Below are positions 1 through 8,825 of a DNA stretch of 64,000 nucleotides, in pieces (within the stretch, counting starts at the first letter, position 1; every line of letters starts with the position of its first letter). Both the position numbers and the translations under genes were made by a program. The DNA is from Thermogemmatispora tikiterensis. Its GTDB lineage: Bacteria; Chloroflexota; Ktedonobacteria; Ktedonobacterales; Ktedonobacteraceae. Where the stretch lies: contig NZ_MCIF01000002.1 of assembly GCF_003268475.1 (NCBI RefSeq), forward strand, positions 4,690,810-4,754,809. The letters run 5' to 3'. The notes under the pieces were generated by a model that ran no database searches, was not told where the DNA came from, and worked only from the letters and a program-made list of their open reading frames with translations.

Positions 1-1076
1 TGGTAGGTCAGGGGGCGACGGCCCCACCCTATGGGCCACATGCCGAGGTGGAGGCCCTGCGCGAAGCCGGTTCCCATGCTCAGGGGGCCGATCTCTATGT
101 GACGCTGGAACCGTGCTGCATTGCCCTGCACACGCCACCCTGTACCGAGGCCCTCATCGCTGCGGGCATCCGGCGAGTGGTGGTAGCCGCTCGTGATCCC
201 AATCCTCATGTCGATGGGCGCGGGCTGCAGCGGCTGCGGCAGGCTGGGATAGAGGTTGCGCTCCTGGACGAAGATGATCCCCTGGCCCGGCAGGCTCGCG
301 AGCTGCTACGTCCCTTTGCCACCCTTGTGCGTGGCAACCGGCCCTACGTCACCGCCAAGTGGGCGATGACCCTGGATGGCAAGATGGCCGCGTACACGGG
401 AGACGCCTTCTGGATCAGCGGACCGCAGGCCCGTGCCTGGGCTCACCAGCTGCGCGATCGCGTCGATGGCATCCTGGTCGGGGCTGGCACGGCGCGCCGC
501 GACGATCCCTTGCTCACCGTGCGCCTGACCACTGACGCGCGCCGGCCCCGCCTTCAGCCGCCGCGGCGGCTAGTTATTACCAGCAGCGGCCAGCTCCCGT
601 CAGAGCTGCGGCTGCTGACGACGCCCGAGGCCGGAGAGACCTGGCTGCTGATTGGCGAGCGGGTTCCCGCAGAGCGACGCACGCTTCTGGCCCGTCCGGG
701 GGTGCGTCTCATCGAGGTGCCTTGCGAGCCGACGGGGCGCGTTGATCTCCGCCAGGCTTTGCAGCGTCTGGCCGCCGAGGGCCTGATGCATATTCTTCTG
801 GAGGGTGGGGCAGCCCTCACGGGCAGCGCCTTCGACTGTCGCTGCATTGACCATGTCGCAGTCATCGTCGCGCCCCGGCTGATCGGAGGGGCCGGTGCTC
901 CGATTCCGCTTGCCGGCCAGGGTCTGCCCCGCTTGAGCCTGGCGGCTACATTGGATGATCAGCGCACGCAGACTCTGGGCGACGACCTGCTGATCGAAGG
1001 TGAGGTCCGCTATCACCCTTCTTCATCCGTCGCTGGCGAAGCGGCGGAGGGAGCGAAGAACCTGACCAGAAAGTGA
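1..1076 (+). CDS. ribD: Riboflavin biosynthesis protein RibD (5' end outside window)
   Basis: Bifunctional diaminohydroxyphosphoribosylaminopyrimidine deaminase and 5-amino-6-(5-phosphoribosylamino)uracil reductase, steps two and three of riboflavin synthesis from GTP. The reading frame is open from base 3 and the true start lies upstream. The visible part opens in the zinc deaminase motif (PHAEVEAL, about bases 36-59) and continues with the other zinc ligands (EPCC, then C after TPP). The reductase domain follows, with AKWAMTLDGKMA and an ILVGAGTARRDDPLLTVR stretch typical of RibD-C. It overlaps the next gene by four bases (GTGA), so it is the leading visible gene of a rib operon. Any FMN riboswitch would lie outside the window. 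Confidence 0.95.
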   Translation, partial: VGQGATAPPYGPHAEVEALREAGSHAQGADLYVTLEPCCIALHTPPCTEALIAAGIRRVVVAARDPNPHVDGRGLQRLRQAGIEVALLDEDDPLARQARELLRPFATLVRGNRPYVTAKWAMTLDGKMAAYTGDAFWISGPQARAWAHQLRDRVDGILVGAGTARRDDPLLTVRLTTDARRPRLQPPRRLVITSSGQLPSELRLLTTPEAGETWLLIGERVPAERRTLLARPGVRLIEVPCEPTGRVDLRQALQRLAAEGLMHILLEGGAALTGSAFDCRCIDHVAVIVAPRLIGGAGAPIPLAGQGLPRLSLAATLDDQRTQTLGDDLLIEGEVRYHPSSSVAGEAAEGAKNLTRK

Positions 1077-2428
1077 GAAACCAGGTGATGTCAATCAACC
1101 AGCTATTAGAGACAAACGACCTGTGGCTCTCAGTGCCTGCTGCCGTACGCCGACTGCAGGCCGGCCAGATGGTTTTACTCTGCGACGATGAGACGCGCGA
1201 GCACGAGGCCGACCTCTGCCTGGCGGCCCAGTTCGCTACCCCTGAACGTATCAACTTTATGCTGCAGCAGGCGCGCGGCCTGCTCTGTGTGGCCCTGGCC
1301 GGCGAGCGGCTTGATGCTCTGGGCATTCCCCTGGCCGAGCGCGCTAACGCTCCCCTGCAGGACACCGCCTTTACGGCCTCCGTCGACGCCCGCCGCGGCA
1401 CTACTACTGGCGTCTCCGCGCGCGACCGCGCCCTAACCGCTCGTCTGCTTGTCGACCCAACCGCACAGCCAGAGGACTTCGCGCGCCCGGGCCACCTCTT
1501 TCCGCTGCGGGCCCATCCTGCCGGTACCCTGGGCCGCCGCGGCCACACCGAGGGAGCGGTCGACCTGATGCGTCTGGCCGGTCTGGAGCCAGGGGCCGTC
1601 ATCTGCGAAGTGCTCGATGAAGAAGGCGAGCCGGCGCGTGGGGCCACTCTGCTACGCTTTGCTCAGCGTCACGGCCTGGGCCTCATTACTGTGGACGCCA
1701 TTGCCCGCTTTCGGCGAGAACAGCGTGTCATCCTGGTCAACGAGACGCGCCTGCCGCTACCTGAAGGCGACTTCCATCTCCGCCACTATCGCGACACGCG
1801 CCAGGGGCGCGACTACCTGGCTCTCATTTTGGGGGAGCTTGATTGGGGCGACCTGCCGCCGCTGGTGCGTCTCCATTCGGCCTGCACCACCGGCGAGGTC
1901 TTTGGCTCACAGCGCTGCGACTGCCAGGCTCAGCTCAGGAAGGCCCTGGCTCTCATTGGACGCGAAGGGCGTGGCCTGCTGCTCTATCTTCCCCAAGAGG
2001 GGCGTGGCATCGGCCTGGCAGGCAAACTGCATGCCTATCGCCTCCAGGACAACGGCTACGATACTGTCGAGGCCAACGAGCGTCTTGGCTACCCCGCCGA
2101 TGCCCGCTCCTACGACGATGCTGTCGCCATTCTGGCGGAGCTGGGCCTGCGTCGCCTGCGCCTGCTCACTAACAATCCGGCCAAGCTCCAGGCTCTGCAA
2201 AACGCCGACCTCCAGGTTGAGCGTGTAGCACTGGAGATCGCTGCCAGTCCAGAGAACCGTGCCTATCTCGACACTCGTCGCCGGCGCCTGGGCCATCTTC
2301 TTAGCGCCTCGACAGAGCCAGATCCAGGCGCCATTGAAGAAGCCATCGGGGCCGTCAGCCAGGCGGCCAGCCACCATGCAAGGCGAACAGAGGAGGTGGA
2401 GCGTCATGTCAGAAGCTATCAGCGCTGA
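1073..2428 (+). CDS. ribBA: Bifunctional DHBP synthase / GTP cyclohydrolase II
   Basis: Makes both riboflavin precursors: the N-terminal half converts ribulose 5-phosphate to 3,4-dihydroxy-2-butanone 4-phosphate, and the C-terminal half opens GTP. The N-terminal domain (about residues 15-210) has the acidic loop as REHEAD instead of the usual RENEGD; both Glu and the Asp are kept. TAFTASVD, PGHLFPL and GHTEGAVDL also match. The cyclohydrolase domain (about 230-420) has HSACTTGEVFGSQRCDC with the three zinc cysteines, then QEGRGIGL and RLLTNNPAK. At 451 aa, length is normal for a fusion. The start is taken as GTG at 1073, overlapping ribD; ATG at 1088 is the alternative and neither has a strong ribosome site. 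The 3' end overlaps ribH by 23 bases. Confidence 0.95.
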   Translation: MRNQVMSINQLLETNDLWLSVPAAVRRLQAGQMVLLCDDETREHEADLCLAAQFATPERINFMLQQARGLLCVALAGERLDALGIPLAERANAPLQDTAFTASVDARRGTTTGVSARDRALTARLLVDPTAQPEDFARPGHLFPLRAHPAGTLGRRGHTEGAVDLMRLAGLEPGAVICEVLDEEGEPARGATLLRFAQRHGLGLITVDAIARFRREQRVILVNETRLPLPEGDFHLRHYRDTRQGRDYLALILGELDWGDLPPLVRLHSACTTGEVFGSQRCDCQAQLRKALALIGREGRGLLLYLPQEGRGIGLAGKLHAYRLQDNGYDTVEANERLGYPADARSYDDAVAILAELGLRRLRLLTNNPAKLQALQNADLQVERVALEIAASPENRAYLDTRRRRLGHLLSASTEPDPGAIEEAIGAVSQAASHHARRTEEVERHVRSYQR

Positions 2429-2933
2429 AGAGCGGCCTGATGGCAGAGGGCTGCGCATTGCTCTGGCCGTGGCCCGTTACCATCCGCAGATCACCGGCGC
2501 CATGCAAGAGACGGCGCGGCGGAGCCTGATCGCCCACGGTGTCGCCGAAGAGGACATTGACATCTGGCAGGCCCCTGGCTCCTTCGAGCTTCCTCTTCTG
2601 GCTCAGACGCTGGCTGCCAGCCGGCGCTACGACGCCATCATCTGCCTGGGCTGCGTCATGAAAGGCGAGACGCGTCACGACGTTCTGGTCGGTGACGCCG
2701 CCGCTCAGGGCATCCAGCGCGTTGCCCTCGACAGCGGCCTGCCGGTGATCTTCGGCGTCATCTGTGCCGCCAATCGTCTCCAGGCCCAGGAGCGCATTCC
2801 CCGCGCCGCCGAGTGTGCCCTGGCTGCCATCGAGCTAGTCTCTACCCTGCGGCGCGTCCGTCATCCAGGCGCGATGCACGTCTGCCGGCACGATCAACAA
2901 GATATGGTGAGCACCAGCGAAAGGAGCAGCTAA
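2406..2933 (+). CDS. ribH: 6,7-dimethyl-8-ribityllumazine synthase
   Basis: Penultimate enzyme of riboflavin synthesis, condensing the ribitylaminopyrimidine with the butanone phosphate; family members form icosahedral or pentameric shells. The 175-aa product shows the substrate-binding APGSFELP, then CVMKGETRHD with the catalytic His, and VIFGVICAANRLQAQER. The DY of the usual HxDY motif is HDV here. About 25 residues extend past the normal C terminus (after LVSTLRR). ATG 2406 is chosen because AGGAGGTG lies just upstream and the N terminus then matches the family length; an in-frame extension to 2259 would sit wholly inside ribBA. Translation is probably coupled to ribBA. Confidence 0.93.
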   Translation: MSEAISAEERPDGRGLRIALAVARYHPQITGAMQETARRSLIAHGVAEEDIDIWQAPGSFELPLLAQTLAASRRYDAIICLGCVMKGETRHDVLVGDAAAQGIQRVALDSGLPVIFGVICAANRLQAQERIPRAAECALAAIELVSTLRRVRHPGAMHVCRHDQQDMVSTSERSS

Positions 2934-2939
2934 GTCCTC

Positions 2940-3650
2940 ATGTTTACCGGCATCGTCGAAGAAGTTGGCAGCGTCCTGGCGACCGGCGCCACCACCCTGG
3001 ACATTGCCATCCCGGCCACCTGGTCCGACGTCAAACTCGGTGACAGCATCGCCGTTGACGGGGCCTGTCTCACCGTCGTCACGCGCGGCGAGGACTGGCT
3101 GCGTGTTGAACTCATGCCCGAGACCCTGCGCCGCACGCGCTTCGCCGCCCTGCTCATGGGAGAAGGGCCTGATCAAGACGAACGCGCTGTTAATCTAGAG
3201 CGCTCGCTGCCAGTGGGAGGCCGCTTCGGAGGGCACATCGTCCAGGGGCATATCGAAGCTGTGGTCGCTGTGCTGAGCACACGGGAAGAGGGCAACTCGC
3301 TTGTCTGTGAGATGACCCTGCCTGTTGCCCTGCGCCCCTATATTGTCCCCAAAGGCTTTGTCGCTCTCAACGGCGTCAGCCTCACCGTGGTCTCCTGTCA
3401 AGACGATCGCTTTTCCGTGGCTCTTATCCCCTATACGCGAGCCCACACCAACCTGGGCCGGCTGCGTCCGGGCAGCCTCCTCAACCTGGAAAGCGACATT
3501 CTCGGGCGCTACCTGGTGCAGCTCGTGGGCCGCTATGCGGTCCCGAAGCAGCTTTCGGGAGCGGAAGCTGCGAGCGACCCCCTGGATGGGGCCTTCCCAG
3601 AGAGGAACAGGATGGGAGAGGACGGGGGAGCAAAACGCCAGGAAGGGTAA
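2940..3650 (+). CDS. ribE: Riboflavin synthase, alpha subunit
   Basis: Last step of the pathway, dismutation of two lumazines to riboflavin. The 236-aa protein has the diagnostic start MFTGIVEEVG and the two tandem lumazine-binding barrels, with GDSIAVDGACLTVV in the first half and FVALNGVSLTVVSC in the second; GGHIVQGHIE is also conserved. The end of the family fold is near residue 200 (LGRYLVQLVGRYAV). The last 35 or so residues are a low-complexity charged tail, part of which is the coding version of the terminator hairpin overlapping the stop codon. It is seven bases after ribH and closes the operon. Confidence 0.94.
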   Translation: MFTGIVEEVGSVLATGATTLDIAIPATWSDVKLGDSIAVDGACLTVVTRGEDWLRVELMPETLRRTRFAALLMGEGPDQDERAVNLERSLPVGGRFGGHIVQGHIEAVVAVLSTREEGNSLVCEMTLPVALRPYIVPKGFVALNGVSLTVVSCQDDRFSVALIPYTRAHTNLGRLRPGSLLNLESDILGRYLVQLVGRYAVPKQLSGAEAASDPLDGAFPERNRMGEDGGAKRQEG

Positions 3651-3696
3651 CGAGGGGAGCAGCCTCCTTGCTGGCTCCTCCCCGCTACCCTTCCTG
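3639..3696 (+). terminator. Hairpin at end of rib operon
   Basis: Long inverted repeat: CAGGAAGGGTA and AGGGGAGCAGCC on the left arm pair with GGCTCCTCCCC and TACCCTTCCTG on the right arm around a short TCCTTGCT-like loop. It overlaps the ribE stop codon. No long T run follows, but stem length and position between convergent genes support termination. Confidence 0.75.
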
Positions 3697-3766
3697 CCGG
3701 GGTGAACGACGCTCGCTATGAGGTGGGTCTGCTAAGTGAACTGCTAGCCTCGACTCGGGCCAGGCG

Positions 3767-6391
3767 CTATTGCAAAGCGACGGCGAAGACATGCATCCTG
3801 CCGCCGCTCACCGCTGCCGGCAAGGTCACACTTTTCACGGTCTTTCCCTGTGGCAGGGCGATGCTCACATAGAACAGATAGCACTTCATCTGAACCGGAC
3901 CGTTGGGACTATTGAAGTAGGGCATGCTCACGGCCTGGGGACTGCCCGGCAGGGGACGTGAGCCGCCGCCGTCCAGAGTCCAGTCGCTGAAGGCGATGGG
4001 CACGGTCTGCGTTGTCCCATCGGTAAAGGTGATCAAAAGCTGGCCGCGTGCCAGGCCATGATCGGCGGCCCCGAGCAGACCGAGCAACTTCGCGCGTGGC
4101 TGGTGCTCTACTGGCAGCGTCTGCCCCGCCGCCACATAGTTATCCGGCTCGCCTGAAAGCGCATTGGGCCAGACGAAGACGAAGCCACCTGCAAAGACAT
4201 GGTCGCCGGGATTGACGCCGGCCCGCTGAAGGGCCTGGGCCGAGTAGCTATTGCCTCCCTGATCAAAGTTGGCCGTCGTCGGACGCTCGTCGTTGCTGAC
4301 CCCCACGTTGTTGTAAGCGGGGGTCGTGCGCGGACCGGCCTGAGCCGGGCCGGAAGCTGACGAACCGCTGCGTGCGCTCTCGCGGGGCGCCTGCTCAGAC
4401 TGGCCCACACCGGGAGCCGGTGACGGGCGAGCAGCTGCAGTCGGCACTGGCATCGCGGCGGCAGCCCCCGAGCCACTGGCTGGCAGTGCGCTCAGCGAAC
4501 GCGGACCTGCTCTTAGATCGCTGGCCGGGCGCTGATCCGGTCCCGGCTCCGATTGCGGACCGGGTCGATTTTGAGGACCAGGCTGTGTCTGTGGCCCAGG
4601 ATGGGGCAGGCGCAGCGGCTGAACCGGATGCGGCTCCGGCTGCTGAGGACTCCCCTGCGTCTGACCTGGGAACGGCGAGAGATGCACTGTCGGGAGCAGG
4701 CCATAGATTACCAATGCCTTCCCGCTCGGCACAAAAACCCGCCCGTCAGCCACCGTCGGCACACTGAATTTCACATACCCCGGTAGGGCATCGCGCTCGG
4801 GGCTCTGATCGCTGCTGTACAGTTCACGCGCCAGATTGCTGGCGTCGTAGGCCCGCAGCACCCCGCGCGGATCAACCAGCCAGAGAATACCTGTCCCAGC
4901 CTGATTGCCGCTAGAAGTCACCACCACGTTGGCACCTGGGAAAGGCAGCTCCTCGGGCGTAGCCGAGAGCGGCTGAGACGAGAGGCGGCCATTGATCAGA
5001 CGATAGGCCACCACTGGACGGTTCACACTGGCGAAATAGACATAGTCGCCATCGGGTCCGTTCCAGTAGGCGGGTGTACTGAAGAGGCCGCCGATCGTCG
5101 TCGGCGGAAACTCCTGCACGATCTGATCCACATCGTTACGCGCCTGGTGGTTGCAGGCGTCAGGAATGGTGTGGTAGCGGCCCAGGTGATTGCGGGCCAG
5201 GACATAGATCCGTCCCTCTTTGCCCGAGGCGATCAGCTCTCCGACCGTCGGCAGCAACAAAGGAGCGGCGGAGCCGAGGTCGGCATCGGCATCGTCCAGA
5301 CAACGCTCATTGAAGGGCGTGAAATAGTCGACCAGACGCAGATCGGGCGAGAGCTTCCCCACCGAATCACCGGCGTTACGACCGTTCAGATGGAGATTAA
5401 AGGAGCCATTGCCGCTCGTAAAATAGAGAAAGCCCTGCTCATCGGCGGTCAGGGCGCCGCCAGAACCCCAGATACCGGCCCGTGCGCCATCGGGCGTATC
5501 GTTAAAGACGGCCATCTGGCGGAAGGCGCTGCCGTTATACTGGTAGCTCATGATCCAGCCGTGGTACGGCATATTATCGCAGAACGAGCCCCAGGCGATA
5601 TAGATCCGGCCATTGGCCAGCACCAGAGCAGCGCGCTGGCGCTGGAAGCGGGGATCAAAAGTGAGCAGGCCACGGCGACTGCCGGCGCCTGTGCCGCGCA
5701 CACTGGCCTGGATCGTCACCGGACTGCCCTTGCGCTCCTGGCCGGTGGTGATATCCAGCGCATGGAGGCGATAGAGCAGGCGACCGCTCTCTTTGGTGAA
5801 GGCCACCACGTAGAGCGTACGAGTGGCGGCATCGATGACCGGCGTACCGGTGATGCCGATCTCGGGCACCAGGTCATTGCAGGCTACATCGTGGTTTGTC
5901 GGGACCTGCACACCGCGTCCCAGGAAACTTGTCCGCCAGAGCAAGGCCCGCTCGGGCCTGGTGGCATCGGCGTCGAAGGCATAGACGCTGTCGTGCTCGG
6001 TTGCCACGAAGACCACATTGCGCACCCGACCCTGAATCGGCAGACTGGGCACATAGAGGGGCTGGGCGTAGACCTGGCCATCGACCGCCAGCGTCAGACG
6101 CTTCCCGAAGGTACTGACGTTGACATTGCTCGTTGTCAGCAGCACCTCCGCGGGGTTGTGGCCGCTGTGCCGGTTATTGTACTTGAAGGTCAGCACGGCG
6201 GTACCGCTCGCGGGGGCAGCGTAGGCGGCAGGTTGGGACCCGCGGCCCGCGGCCTGCTGGTCGGAAGAGGGCTTCCAGGCCAGCGCTCTGCCGGTTCCGC
6301 CAGGTAGCCAGGAGGAAAAGAGCAGGCCCCCGAGTAGCAGCAGGGGCAGTGCTGCCGCTACTCGGGGCAACAAGCGAGAGAGGTTGATCAT
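3767..6391 (-). CDS. Secreted PQQ-type beta-propeller repeat protein
   Basis: Predicted exported protein of 874 aa. ATG at 6391 is chosen because AAGGAG precedes it and it yields a clean signal peptide (MINLSRLLPR, then a Leu-rich core). Residues about 50-570 carry repeats of the PQQ-like propeller type, such as VVFVATEHDSVYAFDAD, TPVIDAATRTLYVVAFT and GRIYVLARN. A Pro/Gln/Ala-rich linker (about 585-690) follows. The C-terminal domain begins YNNVGVSNDERPTTANFD and includes YSAQALQRAGVNPGD, a module I recall from secreted actinobacterial carbohydrate-active proteins. No cytochrome c CxxCH is visible, so an active quinoprotein dehydrogenase is not shown. It may be a structural or binding protein outside the membrane. 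Confidence 0.75.
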   Translation of the reverse strand: MINLSRLLPRVAAALPLLLLGGLLFSSWLPGGTGRALAWKPSSDQQAAGRGSQPAAYAAPASGTAVLTFKYNNRHSGHNPAEVLLTTSNVNVSTFGKRLTLAVDGQVYAQPLYVPSLPIQGRVRNVVFVATEHDSVYAFDADATRPERALLWRTSFLGRGVQVPTNHDVACNDLVPEIGITGTPVIDAATRTLYVVAFTKESGRLLYRLHALDITTGQERKGSPVTIQASVRGTGAGSRRGLLTFDPRFQRQRAALVLANGRIYIAWGSFCDNMPYHGWIMSYQYNGSAFRQMAVFNDTPDGARAGIWGSGGALTADEQGFLYFTSGNGSFNLHLNGRNAGDSVGKLSPDLRLVDYFTPFNERCLDDADADLGSAAPLLLPTVGELIASGKEGRIYVLARNHLGRYHTIPDACNHQARNDVDQIVQEFPPTTIGGLFSTPAYWNGPDGDYVYFASVNRPVVAYRLINGRLSSQPLSATPEELPFPGANVVVTSSGNQAGTGILWLVDPRGVLRAYDASNLARELYSSDQSPERDALPGYVKFSVPTVADGRVFVPSGKALVIYGLLPTVHLSPFPGQTQGSPQQPEPHPVQPLRLPHPGPQTQPGPQNRPGPQSEPGPDQRPASDLRAGPRSLSALPASGSGAAAAMPVPTAAARPSPAPGVGQSEQAPRESARSGSSASGPAQAGPRTTPAYNNVGVSNDERPTTANFDQGGNSYSAQALQRAGVNPGDHVFAGGFVFVWPNALSGEPDNYVAAGQTLPVEHQPRAKLLGLLGAADHGLARGQLLITFTDGTTQTVPIAFSDWTLDGGGSRPLPGSPQAVSMPYFNSPNGPVQMKCYLFYVSIALPQGKTVKSVTLPAAVSGGRMHVFAVALQ

Positions 6392-6914
6392 CACGTCTCC
6401 TTCACCACTGCAGTGATAAGCAAGCAGGGGCATGGCGTCTACTGCCCGTCGGCGATCAGGAACGGAGTAGCAGCTCTTCCTCTCCTCGTGCTTGCTTCCT
6501 TCTTCCTTGCTTCAACTTGCGTCGTGTCAACCCCTTGCTGGAGGCGATTTTGGGCCTCTACAATCTGTGGTTGTTTGCTGCATCACGGCCCGTACGCCGG
6601 CTTACTTCCCTCACAAACTCAGAGCAGCTTATGCGCTGCTTCCATTACTTATGATACTCAAGACACAAAATGAAAATCAGTATCTCAATCATGATCAATA
6701 GATTGACAGGGACAGGAGGGTGACCGAGATGAAGGACATATGAGATCGTCTGGCAGGTCTCAGGGAGCATTAGCCAAACGTCCTGGAGACTGGCCTGTTA
6801 GAAAGGATTCATGCTATCATAACAGAGCCAATCGTCTGGAGAAAGAGGCCTTTCCCAGTCGGCTCGCATTCGTTGCACGGGGCCTCGTTTTGATCCCCTT
6901 GAGAGTCCTGGATT
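6392..6914. other. Divergent intergenic region
   Basis: About 520 bases between the divergent propeller and DUF2079 genes, with no credible coding frame. An AT-richer block lies at about 6640-6705. A TTGACA occurs at 6703 and a TATCAT at 6815, but they are not at a promoter-like distance from each other, so I cannot name the start site for either gene. Confidence 0.5.
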
Positions 6915-8699
6915 ATGAACAAAATTGGCAAGTGGCTCCATCTGACATGGCGGCGCTGGAGGGTGGCCTGTGGGAAGGAACTCTATCCCCCCCCTGAACC
7001 GCTACCCCGGGGACGTGCTTTCTGGCTGGCCCTGGGCCTGGTCGTGTTGGCGATGCTCGCCTACAGCGTCTACTTCGTCATCTTTGTGACCAGCAAGCAG
7101 GATGCTTTTGCCACCAACGGCGAAGACCTGGGCATTATGGACCAGGCGATCTGGAATACGCTGCACGGCGCCCTTCTGCATCAGACGATCTGTAATGTGC
7201 TGACCGATACGAATTGCTATGGGCTGGAGGGCATCAATCGCTTCGCCATTCACTATGAGCCGATTCTTTTTTTAATTGTGCCCCTTTATATTTTTTGGGC
7301 TGATCCGAAAACGTTGCTGATTCTTCAGGTCCTGGTAGTGGCCACGGGGGCGCTGCCAGCCTTCTGGCTAGCCCGCCTGCGCCTGCGCAGCGACCTGGCT
7401 GCGGTTCCCTTTGCCCTGCTCTATCTGCTCTATCCTGCGCAGCAGTATGCCGTCGACTATGATTTCCACGCCGTGACGCTGACGCTGGCCTTGCTCCTCT
7501 TTACCCTGTACTTTATGTATACTCAGCGCAATGGCTGGTTTCTGGCCTTTGCGATTCTCTCGCTGGCCTGCAAAGAGGAGATTGCCGGCATCATTGCCCT
7601 GCTGGGCCTGTGGATGGCCATCTTCCAGCGGCGCTGGCGCATTGGCCTGATTGTCTTCGGACTGGCGGTCGGCTGGACTGCCATCGGCCTGCTGATCGTC
7701 CACTACGCCAGTCCGATTGGTCACTCGCTGCTGGCCTCCCGCTGGTCAGAGTATGGGGACTCGCCCGTGGAGGTGGCGCTGAACATCCTGCTGCATCCCC
7801 TGCAGGTGATCGACCAGCATGTGCTGGAGCCGCAACATCAGCTCTACCTGCGGAAACTGCTTGCTCCGGCGGGCTACCTGCCGCTGCTGGCCCCCTGGGT
7901 CCTGGTCCTGGCCTCGCCGACGCTGGCCCTCAACCTGCTCAGTTCCTCGCCCAACATGTACAGTGGCCGCTATCAGTACAATGCGGAGATCGTGCCGATC
8001 CTGATCTTTGCCACCATTGAGGCGACGGTGCTGCTGCTCTGGTTGCTGCGCCGCTGCCTGCGACTGGGCCAGGCCTGGCTTGCTCAGATGAGAGGTCCCG
8101 CCCTTAGCGTCTTGCCTGTCGCTGCCGGGGACCAGGGGAAGGAGCGCCCCGCCTGGTCCTCGTTGTCGTCGGCAGGAGGCTGGTTCGGAAGACAGCCTGC
8201 CCCGTTGGCTGGTGGACGGCTCTGGCCCATCCTGCGGGCCCTCTTCCTGCTGCTCCTGCTGAGCTATGTGATGGGGCAGGTGGTCAGGGCCACTGCGCGC
8301 TACGATGTCTATAGTGCCATGCCCTATGCAACCGGCTTTATCTGGCCCTCTCAGGATGCTCATGACCGCCTCGCCTATCATTTTCTGCAAGAGATCCCGC
8401 CTACCGCCTCGGTCTCGACACAGACAATGCTGGTCCCCCATCTGAGTGAACGGCGTAGCATCTATCTCTTTCCCTATGGGGCGGGCTATGCCGACTATAT
8501 CCTGCTGAATGCCCCAGGCTACTATTATCCCTTCAAGACCTATGCTGACTACGAACATGCGGTCGACGCCATACTCAGCAGCGGCGAATATGGCGTGATC
8601 GATATGCAGGACGGCTATATCCTGCTCAAAAAGGGCGCTGCTTCCACTGCCAATCAGCAGGCGGCGCGCATGGTGGCTCAGTATCGCCACACCGATTGA
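6915..8699 (+). CDS. DUF2079 family polytopic membrane protein
   Basis: 594-aa integral membrane protein. After a basic cytoplasmic N terminus the first membrane helix is near residues 36-58 (LALGLVVLAMLAYSVYFV). The family hallmark then appears: ATNGEDLGIMDQAIWNTLHG, HYEPILFLIVPLYIFWADPKTLL and ALPAFWLAR. Hydrophobic helices recur to about residue 460, and the last 130 residues are soluble (NAPGYYYPFKTYADYEHAV). DUF2079 proteins look like membrane glycosyltransferases of the GT-C fold, but the substrate is unknown. It stands alone between the propeller gene and a gntR gene and ends in a clear terminator. Low-complexity residues about 390-440 may be a lineage insertion. Confidence 0.85.
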   Translation: MNKIGKWLHLTWRRWRVACGKELYPPPEPLPRGRAFWLALGLVVLAMLAYSVYFVIFVTSKQDAFATNGEDLGIMDQAIWNTLHGALLHQTICNVLTDTNCYGLEGINRFAIHYEPILFLIVPLYIFWADPKTLLILQVLVVATGALPAFWLARLRLRSDLAAVPFALLYLLYPAQQYAVDYDFHAVTLTLALLLFTLYFMYTQRNGWFLAFAILSLACKEEIAGIIALLGLWMAIFQRRWRIGLIVFGLAVGWTAIGLLIVHYASPIGHSLLASRWSEYGDSPVEVALNILLHPLQVIDQHVLEPQHQLYLRKLLAPAGYLPLLAPWVLVLASPTLALNLLSSSPNMYSGRYQYNAEIVPILIFATIEATVLLLWLLRRCLRLGQAWLAQMRGPALSVLPVAAGDQGKERPAWSSLSSAGGWFGRQPAPLAGGRLWPILRALFLLLLLSYVMGQVVRATARYDVYSAMPYATGFIWPSQDAHDRLAYHFLQEIPPTASVSTQTMLVPHLSERRSIYLFPYGAGYADYILLNAPGYYYPFKTYADYEHAVDAILSSGEYGVIDMQDGYILLKKGAASTANQQAARMVAQYRHTD

Positions 8700-8713
8700 T
8701 GCGCTTCTACACC

Positions 8714-8770
8714 AAGGGCGTCAGGCTCTGCTCGCTCTCTTCCCTTCATCTCTGCCTTGACGCCCTTTTT
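8714..8770 (+). terminator. Terminator after DUF2079 gene
   Basis: AAGGGCGTCAGGC pairs with GCCTTGACGCCCTT (one mismatch) across a 27-base loop and is followed directly by TTTTT. The right arm doubles as the -35 region of the gntR promoter. Confidence 0.75.
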
Positions 8771-8786
8771 CTCCCTGACCTATACT
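8757..8786 (+). promoter_or_regulatory. Promoter for gntR gene
   Basis: TTGACG (8757-8762), an 18-base spacer and TATACT (8781-8786), about 40 bases before the start codon. An imperfect CAAT-N5-ATTG element just downstream (8789-8802) could be an autoregulatory operator. Read from sequence only. Confidence 0.55.
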
Positions 8787-8825
8787 AATCAATAATCGAT
8801 TGTGCCTCTTTGTAGGTGAGGAGCA

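Noticed and set aside
1..60. FMN riboswitch for the rib operon
   Set aside because: The window starts inside ribD, so the leader is not visible; nothing can be said.
6703..6745. TTGACA at 6703 as promoter for the DUF2079 gene
   Set aside because: No acceptable -10 lies 16-19 bases downstream.
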